Shown here in pieces: positions 57,901 through 64,000 of a stretch of 64,000 nucleotides of DNA. The number at the start of each line of letters is the position of its first letter. Within the stretch, counting starts at the first letter, position 1. This stretch comes from Anthonomus grandis grandis (Eukaryota > Arthropoda > Insecta > Coleoptera > Curculionidae): contig NC_065550.1 in assembly GCF_022605725.1 (NCBI RefSeq), positions 6,882,001 to 6,946,000 of the forward strand. Reading direction: 5' to 3'. The notes beneath the pieces are model-generated. The model did no database searches. It worked only from the letters and a program-made list of their open reading frames with translations, and was not told the origin of the DNA. The translations under genes and the position numbers were made by a program.

Positions 57901-58386
57901 AGGCGATCGATGCCGATTCAGTGGGCGCCGTGCTTAAGTCTGTTTGAAGCCGCATCGTCAAGTTTATGACATATATCATAGATTTGAACGCTTTTATTCA
58001 GTTTATGAATCTACCAATCAGTTTGACATAGATCGAAATTTAAAAAAATAATAAAACCGTTCATTTTGCTAGGTATTTGCTTTATATTGGGCGTTATGCT
58101 GCACCCAATGGCTTGGGGTACCAATAGAGTTCACACATTATGTGGACGAGACTCGTCTCCGTTTTTATTAGGTTGGTCTATTTTATTAAAAAATAATACT
58201 TGCATCTAAAATGACCTTTATTTTACAGGTGACTGTTCTATTGGAACTGGGTTATATTTTGCAACAAGTAGTACCATTTTGACCTTTTTATGCGCATGTC
58301 TGTCAGTTCCCGCAGAGAAATCCACCAGTAGCGATAAAGTTCAGGATAAAATTTATGACGGACAAACTTTGATATGCCTTACTTGA
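46820..58386 (+). CDS. LHFPL2-like tetraspan membrane protein
   Basis: Host gene with five coding exons: 46820-46845, 46903-47174, 50796-50906, 58073-58171, 58229-58386. All junctions are GT-AG and in phase. They give 666 nt including TGA, 221 residues, against 228 in human LHFPL2. The N-terminus MTYLIVTARSLIW aligns with the vertebrate start. Four membrane segments are at about residues 10-30, 92-114, 130-148 and 176-197. SLGVYAKC marks the first extracellular loop, LCGRDSSPFLLGDCSIG the second. The C-terminus has TSSDKVQ and ends ICLT, close to the ICLL of the vertebrate protein. Members of this family are small auxiliary membrane proteins; the role of LHFPL2 in insects is not well known. 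A five-codon upstream ORF (46806-46823) overlaps the start codon. The gene looks intact although its introns are full of transposons. Confidence 0.9.
46903..47174 (+). CDS. LHFPL2-like exon 2 (TM1, first loop, start of TM2)
   Basis: Acceptor TTTTTAACTGTTTAG at 46902; donor ATG G|GTGAGT at 47174/47175. Codes for residues 9-99: SLIWILLSLFCTLLMLSAIL as TM1, then SPSWIAG. The extracellular loop has SLGVYAKC and CTLMSARG, and PGAWKAAMVFLTMG enters TM2. Intron 1 before it is only 57 nt (46846-46902). Confidence 0.9.
47175..47599. other. start of LHFPL2-like intron 2, no feature
   Basis: Intron sequence between the donor and the retrotransposon tail; nothing recognised. Confidence 0.5.
48114..49865 (-). 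pseudogene. reverse transcriptase of copy G
   Basis: Linker KNRNFEGEFKDFQKVYRAAI (49700-49760) with ASNPTKAVWQVVN. The RT is largely open at 48552-49457: FKKGDPDRPENYRPNSLLP, FGFRKGKSTTMAILDLV, FCDLSKAFDCVPHNIL (palm Asp), SIGVPQGSVFGPILFLIYIN and FADDTTVA. The tail at 48114-48536 has RLHLNADKTN, FSIKFLGVLLDP, YAILAWGHA and LQRRAIRILGRLGC. The gene is interrupted by a 76-bp insertion (48537-48612), and the linker is out of frame near 49480. Close to functional otherwise. Confidence 0.86.
48537..48612. mobile_element. 76-bp insertion with 11-bp target duplication
   Basis: AATCGGGTCAT occurs at 48526-48536 and again at 48613-48623. Removing one copy plus the 76 bp rejoins WFNMTR to LHLNADKTN exactly. 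The insert is AT-rich with weakly inverted ends (AGAGAAAATAAGAGGTT against AGAAAAAATTAATAAAAGG). Confidence 0.65.
49866..50795. other. end of LHFPL2-like intron 2, no feature
   Basis: AT-rich intron with no recognised repeat or coding sequence. It ends in AATGTTTTTAG, the acceptor at 50795. Confidence 0.5.
50796..50906 (+). CDS. LHFPL2-like exon 3 (TM2 end, cytoplasmic loop)
   Basis: Acceptor TTTTTAG at 50795; donor GCAG|GTAGGT at 50906/50907. Codes for LCIMSVTVCASLVSCC and FQSIFRKSIFTLSG, followed by ATQCIAG. QSIFRKSIF is the short basic cytoplasmic loop (QSIMKKSIF in vertebrate LHFPL2). Confidence 0.9.
50907..51908. other. start of LHFPL2-like intron 3, no feature
   Basis: About 1 kb of AT-rich intron without recognised coding or repeat content. 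Confidence 0.45.
51909..53767 (-). mobile_element. Tc1/mariner-like transposon with inverted repeats of about 330 bp
   Basis: CAGTGCTTTCATTTCAAAAC at the left end (51909) is inverted at the right end (53767), with TA outside both. Complementarity continues inward past an A-run (51952-51979; T-run 53701-53724), CAGGGGGACGTTTAATTATG (51999) and GTAAGCAAATAGTTAGCG (about 52171), to about 52240 and 53435. Diverged tandem copies of a unit of about 160 bp with GTGTGATACAT lie inside each repeat. The transposase is on the minus strand. Confidence 0.88.
52384..53410 (-). pseudogene. Tc1/mariner-type transposase, nearly intact
   Basis: N-terminal part: CARRTARAFNERY-stop-DKN, SHKYVLELIRKFEKTGSICN (helix-turn-helix), and LTLSIPKAAKLTNISTGS. 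After a shift: FFPYKTHILHEL and DDFDRRIQFCE. The main open piece (52384-53028): LKNICFSDESTF (Asp 1), RHNCRYWDNENPHVWAGI, FQHDGAPAHYTLIVREWLDE (Asp 2), WPAWSPDLTPLDFFLW (Asp 3) and KSKVYKTPPESIEHLKNRI. Asp 2 and Asp 3 are separated by 36 residues, as in the 21.9-kb transposase. One frame break near 53120 and two or three stops are present. The catalytic domain itself is intact. Confidence 0.88.
53768..56825. other. middle of LHFPL2-like intron 3
   Basis: Holds a diverged direct repeat (53895-54175 and 55600-55855; shared marks CTTCGTTATGG, AAAACTTCTTGTACTAC and GGTTTGGCT.ATCAAAGGAAAA). It also holds the hairpin at 54701-54765. Otherwise AT-rich with chance ORFs only. Confidence 0.5.
54701..54765 (+). 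ncRNA. candidate intronic hairpin RNA
   Basis: Arms TGCACGTCAGATAAGTG (54705-54721) and CACTTATCTGACGTGCA (54745-54761) are perfectly complementary over 17 bp. With G-U pairs on the plus strand the stem extends to about 25 bp with a 15-nt loop. On the minus strand those G-U pairs would be mismatches. Size and shape resemble a pre-miRNA or a hairpin-siRNA source, but a small palindromic element is equally possible. Confidence 0.4.
57444..57470 (-). ncRNA. hammerhead-ribozyme-like core
   Basis: The minus strand reads CTGAGGA, T, GCCAA, CTTGG, TCGGC, GAAA. Helix II (GCCAA/TCGGC) pairs at four of five positions around a 5-nt loop. It is the best preserved of the hammerhead-like motifs in the window. 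Confidence 0.5.
57498..57519 (+). ncRNA. second hammerhead-like half-core, head-to-head with the previous one
   Basis: The plus strand reads CTGATGATGCCAACTT, inverted relative to 57453-57470 with a 27-nt spacer. The 3' half of helix II and the GAAA box are lost (AATAAACGTAAA). Confidence 0.35.
58073..58171 (+). CDS. LHFPL2-like exon 4 (TM3, second loop)
   Basis: Acceptor CATTTTGCTAG at 58072; donor TTAG|GTTGGT at 58171/58172. Codes for ICFILGVMLHPMAWG and then TNRVHTLCGRDSSPFLL. The Trp and Cys of the second loop are where the family has them. Confidence 0.88.
   Translation, partial: VFALYWALCCTQWLGVPIEFTHYVDETRLRFY
58229..58386 (+). CDS. LHFPL2-like exon 5 (TM4, C-terminus)
   Basis: Acceptor TTTATTTTACAG at 58228 after a 57-nt intron. 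Codes for GDCSIGTGLYFA, TM4 STILTFLCACLSV, and a cytoplasmic tail with TSSDKVQDKIYDG. The stop TGA is at 58384-58386. Confidence 0.9.
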
Positions 58387-58612
58387 ATAATTGCACTGAT
58401 TTTAAAATACATAAATGCTTTAATGTAAGCCAAATATAATTATGATATTATAAACTAAGCTATATACTTGTATGTCCTTTTACTGCTGCTTTTTATTTAT
58501 ATTGTATTTTTATACCTTTTTATACTAGATAAAATTTTGTATGTTGTATCTATTTATGTGCGTTATTTATGTTATTGCATCAATTGCTTTTTTGTAATAT
58601 ACTTTTTTTACG

Positions 58613-58623
58613 AATAAAATAAA
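58613..58623 (+). terminator. polyadenylation signals of the LHFPL2-like gene
   Basis: Two overlapping AATAAA hexamers in AATAAAATAAA, about 230 bp past the stop codon. Confidence 0.6.
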
Positions 58624-58639
58624 TGTATTATAATTATTT

Positions 58640-59035
58640 TCTATACCTACAGAGTACACACTCGTAGCCACCGTCATCATGTGTTGTAAATTCTATGGTG
58701 ATGATACCTTTTTTAAATATTACTGCTAAAAAGGATCACACGATCTATGGTGCTTTTCAGAGAGGGATAATAATAGGTGATTTTCATGTATCCTAAAATC
58801 TCAAATGATACATTTATGTAATAGGTTCACTGCTGAATTTAAAGACATTGCTTAGAACTTTTATTTATATATATTTTTTATATTTGAGATTACGTAGCAT
58901 ATACGTGACACTTAAAAAAAGACTTAGTTTTATAGCACAATGTTAGGACAATACATTGAAATTTATGAAAAACATCCGCACAACCTATCAGCCTATTAAG
59001 AATCTTAAAAACAAAAATTGCATCAAACATATGAT
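58640..59035. other. intergenic, no feature
   Basis: AT-rich sequence downstream of the LHFPL2-like gene; nothing recognised. Confidence 0.45.
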
Positions 59036-59037
59036 AT

Positions 59038-59072
59038 CACGGTTTATATGTTTATAATACATATAAACCGTG
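59038..59072. repeat. 14-bp perfect hairpin at transposon left end
   Basis: CACGGTTTATATGT and ACATATAAACCGTG with a 7-nt loop. It lies at or just outside the left inverted repeat of the DD82E element. Confidence 0.6.
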
Positions 59073-59488
59073 AAACGGAAAAAACCTTAAATAGTGGGAA
59101 TGTTAATTGAGTTATAGTCCATTTCTAAATCCGTAGGAACACACGAAAGGGTCGATAGCTTTAAAACGGTCGTAAACCATTGGCGTCCCACTTGTCAAGT
59201 ACATTAAGACCTGAATGTTTTCATTTGTTTCTTTATTTAATAGTGCAAGAAATAGGCCAATTTTAGCCATAAATTCTTTGAATTACTTAAGTACCTAATG
59301 AACAAGTTCTTTTTAACCCTTATAAGTAGATATTGTCTAGGTAGGTAAATATGGAGGTATAAGTATTATAGGTACCTAAATTGTGCAACCTTAAATGCAA
59401 ACAGGTAGTTATATTTTATGGTATATAATGTAGATATATCCTAAAAACTTAATTTATTTTTCAGTATTGTTGCGCATTTGTTGTAAGA

Positions 59489-60640
59489 ATGTCAAAGTTT
59501 AGCCCTGTAGTGTGTAAAGGTGTTTTAGATTTTAAAGCAAGGACTATAGTACTAAACGTACATGATGGACTTGTGCATCAAATGCCTCTAAGTACTGTTA
59601 GAAAACTAGTTTATACATGTGCCAATATGACAGGCATAAGTAAAGCAACAATTTACAGACTTCTTAGTGACAGAAAAAGTGAAAACCGTGAGAACTTGTC
59701 TAAGAAGAGTGTAAAGAAAACTGCCGGTAGGAAGCCGATAGCAGTTGATGAGACAGCAAAGCATATCATCAGGAGGACAGTACATTAATTTTATTTAACA
59801 TTTAGAAGAAACATTTATTATTTGGATGAAACCTGGCTTAACGAAGGACACACCGTGAGCAAGTGCTGGCAGGATAAAAATGTTGGAAGCTCCCGTCAGG
59901 CTTTTTTAGAAGGTTTATGGGCTGGCCTGAAATCTCCTTCTGGTAAGGGCCACAGATTAATAAATACACATATTGGGAGCTATAAAGGATTTTTAGATGG
60001 CGGTCTGTTTGAATTCGAATCGAAGTCAACTAAGGATTACCACGAAGAAATGAACGCTGATGTTTTTGAAGATTATTTTTCCGAAATGATCAAGTCAATT
60101 CCCGAAAATTCAATTATTGTTATGGACAATGCCAGCTACCATTCAAGATTAATAGAAAAATTACCATCATCCGGCTGGCGAAAAGGAGAAATAAAAAACT
60201 GGCTTACCGAAAAAGAAATACCTTTTGGAGATGACGCGGTAAAAGCAGAGCTTCTGACAATAGTTACAGAAAATAAATCAAAATATAAAAGACACGTTGT
60301 TGACGAAATGGCAAAACAACACAATGTAACTGTACTTCGTTTGCCACCTTACCATTGTGAATTAAATCCTATAGAGTTAATTTGGGCTCAAGTAAAAGGA
60401 TTTGTGGCCAGAAATAATAAAACCTTTAAATTGAAAGATGTGAGAGAACTTCTGAAAGCAGCAGTGGATAACGTTACCCAAGAAAACTGGAGCAATGTTG
60501 TGAATCATGCTATAAAAGAAGAAGAAAAGATGTGGACCCTCGATAATCTTCTAAAAGAAACTGTCGAACTCTTAGTTATAACAGTGAGAATGTCTGATTC
60601 GGATGAAAGCGATGAGAGTAATGAAATGTGTGATTTATAA
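59489..60640 (+). pseudogene. DD82E transposase with internal deletion and one stop
   Basis: The N-terminal DNA-binding part (59489-59788) has TGISKATIYRLLSDRK (helix-turn-helix), AGRKPIAVDE, and IIRRTVH followed by TAA. The catalytic part in the same frame starts YYLDETWLNEGH (Asp 1, about 59823). IIVMDNASYHSR holds Asp 2 (about 60124) and LPPYHCELNPIELIWAQVKG holds Glu, with 82 residues between Asp 2 and that Glu. The C-terminus is acidic (SDSDESDES). Only about 10 codons separate the TAA from Asp 1, where relatives have a second helix-turn-helix region, so roughly 80-100 residues appear deleted. The spacing identifies the DD82E group of the Tc1/mariner superfamily. Confidence 0.85.
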
Positions 60641-60649
60641 ATTGATTTT

Positions 60650-61300
60650 TTTTGTATATTTCGTAAATATTTTTATTGTAATATATGTAAATATGGCTAA
60701 TAAATTAAAAGATCCTTATATTTATGCACCTTTCTTATAAATGACAAGATATGTTTGGAGAGTTGCATTTTTTATTGGTTGGTATTAAAAAAATGAAATT
60801 TTACAACAATTTTTTAAACATTTAAAAAACAATCAAATTGCGGTATTAATCAAATTTTTATATTTCATTTTATTTGCCATAGTTTTATAATGAGGCTTTT
60901 CCGCTTTTAAGAAATGTTTCTATTGTTAATTTAATAAATATAGGTTATACCTACCAACCATACTTTTTCTAAAAATCTTTATCTAATAGATAATAGATAA
61001 AATCCAACATTATTTATAAATTTTTCATAACAGATAATTATTTAACTTAAAAATTAAAATCAATATCCATAGTCGGGACGACACTGGCAACCCGTTTGTC
61101 ATAAAAATGAACTCGAAACCATTGTTCCGAATTTTACGACCTATTGTATTTGAGACCATACAGGACTTGTCCATTTAAAATTGATAAAAACAGCCTGGTT
61201 AATCATTTTGTTACATGTAGAAAAATGGAAGACTCACCCTATATTCATGCTACTTCTGCATAAATAATGAGGCACTGTGCTCTCACCAAAAAGGAAATAG
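60650..61300. other. 3' non-coding part of the DD82E element
   Basis: AT-rich, with AATAAA-like signals soon after the transposase stop and no coding content. GGTCGTAAA near 59165 recurs inverted near 61138, which hints at longer subterminal repeats. Confidence 0.4.
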
Positions 61301-61306
61301 AGTATA

Positions 61307-63756
61307 GAGGGACCACTTTTTAAAATTAGTTTGGTTGATACAGGGTGTCCCAAAAAAGCGTGGTACATACTTTGGACTTTTTTTTTAATGGAATTGCCTA
61401 TATTTTTTTTCTGAAATGGGAGTGAATTTTTTGAAATTTGACTCTCTTTTTAACCCTAAAATTGTTTTACTCCAAAATACGACGTTGCCTAGTTATTAAC
61501 AATTGAAAGAAATTTTCACGAAAATTAATGTTTCACTTAAATATTAATATTTACCACCGACGTTGTTTATCTTTTTAAAAATTTGAGTCCTTGGCTAAGT
61601 TCATTTTATCTTATGAATTTCCAAAATTTATTTATTTTTATACAGGATGATCAAAATCGTTACTCAAATAATGATATTTTCAATTAAATTTTGCGCTATT
61701 TTTTTAAATGGAACACCCTATATCTAGTAACGCATTTTAATAGAGCATTCTTTTATCTTCAATTTGATACCAACAACTTTGCATTTATCTCTAACCGTTT
61801 TCTCAAAATTTGTTCTTAAAGGAAGAGTGACACAGATTTTTTATAGGCATTACGACACTTACGATAGAAAACAATTAATAGATATCTTATGGAATCAGAT
61901 TTCTGTTCAATTCTATTTCGAAGACTGTTTAGTAAAAAAAAGTGTCAATAGTTGTAATAACCATAATGAAATGATAGTAGTTAGAAACAAATAATATTAA
62001 CCCTTAATGCTATCTCATTTAAAAATAAGAAATTTTGTCTTACAAGTAAAAAGTTGGCCATAATTCATTTATTCTTTGTTGTGTGACGTCAATTATAATG
62101 TTTACTTATCAGTCATGTTAAGCAGATTTGTGTTAAAATGAATTACTCTCAGCGATAATGAGTAAAATATTTACGTTATCGGTGAATGCCTTGAAAAGTT
62201 TTTTTTTGGCTTAAGAGTTTATTAGGAAAAATTTCCTAATAATTTCGAACATCCTGTACAAAAGCAAACTAGAACGAAAACAGTTTTAAATGAAGAAAAC
62301 CAATTGGTAATCACCATGTCGGTTGTTGCAACACTGGAATTTAGTTTGTAGAGAACGAATAAGTAAGAACTTAGAAATATCGAAATCGTCCGTGGGAAAA
62401 TATCACAAGAAAAACAAATATGATCCCTATCATGCACAACTACATCAAGCCACAAAATAAAGCAGCAGATTTTTTTAAATGTGTGCCCTTCACTAATGAA
62501 TGTACATTCCACAGAAATGATTTTGTGAATCTCCATCGAGTTTTTATGAATAATTTTCAACAATGGTAAAGCATCAATGTTTGGGGGTGCAATATTACAT
62601 GATTTTGTTATTGTTCCATCCTTTTTGTTTAACAAAAAAAATCGTTTAACAGGAAAAGTTTTTCTAAGTTTCTTAAGAGAGAATTTCCCGACTTTGTAAG
62701 GCATCAGTTGAAGGGTGCATAAGCTCACATTTGTACTGATCTCAGGGAACATATCACACACCAATTTGGTAATAGATGGATTGCAAGATATTTACTAAAC
62801 TTATTTACATACATATTTAATAATATATACATATTTATATTAAATTTATTAAACTTTATACTGGATAGGCCCCACTGAATGGCCTCCTATATCACCGGAA
62901 TTAACGCTTCTCGATTTCTTCTTGTGGGGAAGTCTGTAAATCTAGGCAAGATATGGTGGAGCTCATACAAGAGTCTTTCAGACGTCTACTACGCTTTGTG
63001 CAGTTAAAAAAATGTTCGCACGTAAGGCTGATTTGTCTTTAGAGCAAAATGATAAACATTTTGAGCAATTTTTGTGATAGAACTTATTTATAATGTTTTT
63101 ATGAATCCTTGATGTAACTGAAATTAATGGGGGTGATATTAATTTTTCTTGTGGCATTTTCCAACGGACCTATTTGTAAGTCATTTTTTTACGTTGTAAT
63201 GCCTATCAAAAATAAGTGTCACTCTTTAGAGTGAATATATTTTAAGTAAAGAATATATTTTAAGAAAATGGTTAGAGATAAACGCAAACTTGTTGGTATC
63301 AAATTGAAAATAAAAGAATGCTTTATCAAAATACGTTACCAGATATAGGGTGTTCCATTTAAAAAAATAGCGCAAAATTTAATTAAAAATATCATTATTT
63401 GAGTAACGATTTTGATCACCCTGTATAAAAATAAATAAATTTTGGAAATTCATAAGATAAAATGAACTTAGCCAAGGACTCTACATAGATTTTTCAAAAA
63501 GATAAACAACGTCGGTGGTAAATATTAATATTTAAGTGAAACATTAATTTTCGTGAAAATTTCTTTAAACTGTTAATACCTAGACAACGTCGCATTTTGG
63601 AGCAAAACAATTTTAGGGTTAAAAAGAGAGTCAAATGAGACTCCCATTTCAGAAAAAAAATATAGGCAATTTCATTTAAAAAAAAGTTCAAAGTATGTAT
63701 CACGCTTTTTTGAGACACCCTGTATCAACCAAACTAATTTTAAAAAGTAGTCCCTC
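61307..63756 (+). mobile_element. Tc1/mariner-like transposon with inverted repeats of over 500 bp
   Basis: GAGGGACCACTTTTTAAAA (61307) is inverted at 63756, with TA on the outside of both. A canonical mariner-type end, TA-CAGGGTGTC.CAAAAAAGCG, occurs 34 bp inward on both sides (61341, 63722). Complementarity continues through AAAGATAAACAACGTCG-type sequence to about 61870 and 63190. The decayed transposase is on the plus strand. Confidence 0.82.
62270..63078 (+). pseudogene. mariner-type transposase relic
   Basis: Pieces in order: RISKNLEISKSSVGKYHKK, FTNECTFHRNDFVNLHRVFM (Asp 1 region changed to TNE, about 62488-62540), SINVWGG, RLTGKVFLSFLRENFPTL, and THQFGNRWIA. After an AT-rich insertion of about 90 bp comes WIGPTEWPPISPELTLLDFF (Asp 3 appears as Glu, about 62866-62925), then MVELIQESF. 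It has many shifts and stops and is clearly dead. The long minus-strand ORF at 62222-62764 is a shadow of it. Confidence 0.7.
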
Positions 63757-64000
63757 TAACTCAATTAACATTCCCACTATTAAAGTTTTTTTCCGTTTCA
63801 AGGTTTAGCCGCAATCTAGCACCGCGATATTAAATGGACACCCTGTATATTCATGGTTCTAAATAAGGATATATTCTCTAAAAGCACACACTTAATAATT
63901 TGTGTTGAATTTTCTTAATCATACTATAGATGAATATTCACATATTTTCATGCATGGAATCACCTGTATAAAAATACTTACAATTCCTTATAACAAAAAT
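63757..64000. other. right tip of DD82E element and flank
   Basis: 63757-63805 completes the inverted repeat of the DD82E element. GGACACCCTGTATATTC at about 63835 resembles a transposon end. No gene. Confidence 0.45.

Larger units (their letters stand above)
56826..57933. mobile_element. TTAA-flanked element with inverted ends, non-coding
   Basis: GGGCACCCACTGAATCGG (about 56829) and the complemented right end GGCGCCCACTGAATCGG match. Both continue with CGGCACGTTC some 25 bp inward. TTAA flanks both sides (56822-56825, 57934-57937), as in piggyBac or Kolobok insertions. No transposase remains. Inside are two hammerhead-like cores and another transposon-like end, ACAGGTTGTCGCACAACG (about 57266-57283). 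Confidence 0.6.
59060..63805 (+). mobile_element. Tc1/mariner-superfamily transposon with DD82E transposase (Sailor-like), interrupted by a mariner
   Basis: An inverted repeat of about 55 bp contains GAAACGGAAAAAA and AGTGGGAATGTTAATTGAGT on the left (59073-59108), and their complement on the right (63754-63795). The transposase pseudogene is at 59489-60640. Another mariner-like element (61307-63756) sits near the right end. The outermost ends and target duplication are not settled. CACCCTGTATA at about 63839 may be the true right tip. Confidence 0.6.

Noticed and set aside
62222..62764. 180-codon ORF on the minus strand
   Set aside because: The plus strand of the same bases encodes recognisable mariner transposase pieces; this is its shadow.
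1..64000. tRNA, rRNA, CRISPR arrays, operons or viral genes
   Set aside because: No cloverleaf with A and B boxes, no rRNA-like stretch, no spaced direct-repeat array and no capsid or viral polymerase domain was seen on either strand.

Overview
The window is AT-rich nuclear DNA from an animal, most likely an insect. Coding exons are split by GT-AG introns, two genes are recognisable host genes with very short introns (57 and 69 nt), and the rest is dominated by transposon families typical of insect genomes (Tc1/mariner relatives, hAT, piggyBac, CR1/jockey-type non-LTR retrotransposons). The order cannot be fixed from the sequence. A beetle would fit, but that is inference. There is no bacterial operon, CRISPR array, rRNA or tRNA that I can support.

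Host genes. (1) A gamma-glutamylaminecyclotransferase-like gene (GGACT/Tina-1 type) lies on the minus strand at 3362-3916. It has one 69-nt in-frame intron, so a naive ORF overstates the protein by 23 residues. (2) An LHFPL2-like tetraspan membrane protein gene lies on the plus strand, with five coding exons between 46820 and 58386 (221 residues). Its introns of 3.6 and 7.2 kb hold most of the DNA between 47 and 58 kb.

Mobile elements, left to right. 1-1958: end of a non-LTR element. About 2100-2850: mariner-like relic. 5440-5850: piggyBac fossil. About 5985-12010: a large foldback (inverted-repeat) structure with a near-complete hAT element (6919-10853, exact 8-bp target duplication) in its left arm. 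15550-19750: near-complete CR1/jockey-type element. 19864-20983: element with mariner-like inverted ends around a retrotransposon scrap. 21489-23052: mariner-like. 24432-27711: mariner-like element that received an internally deleted hAT (25946-27570). 27773-35751: large DNA transposon with 4-bp target duplications and a poorly characterised DDE-like transposase, interrupted by a second near-complete CR1/jockey-type element (31688-35597). 36545-40975: minus-strand non-LTR element split by a plus-strand non-LTR insertion (37307-39003) that is flanked by a direct repeat of about 510 bp. 41500-46240: further retrotransposon and mariner fragments. Inside the LHFPL2 introns: a non-LTR copy (47600-49865), a mariner-like element with inverted repeats of more than 300 bp (51909-53767), and an element bounded by TTAA (56826-57933). 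Downstream: a transposon with DD82E spacing (about 59060-63805), itself interrupted by a mariner-like element (61307-63756).

Most transposon genes carry stops or frameshifts. The two related non-LTR elements at 15.6 and 31.7 kb are the youngest-looking: each has only two premature stops in ORF2, and both keep the same 3' stem-loop. Decayed hammerhead-ribozyme cores of the type described in Penelope-like elements occur at several places. The nesting order gives a relative history of activity: mariner before hAT, the GTAT-duplicating transposon before the CR1/jockey copy, and the DD82E element before the last mariner.
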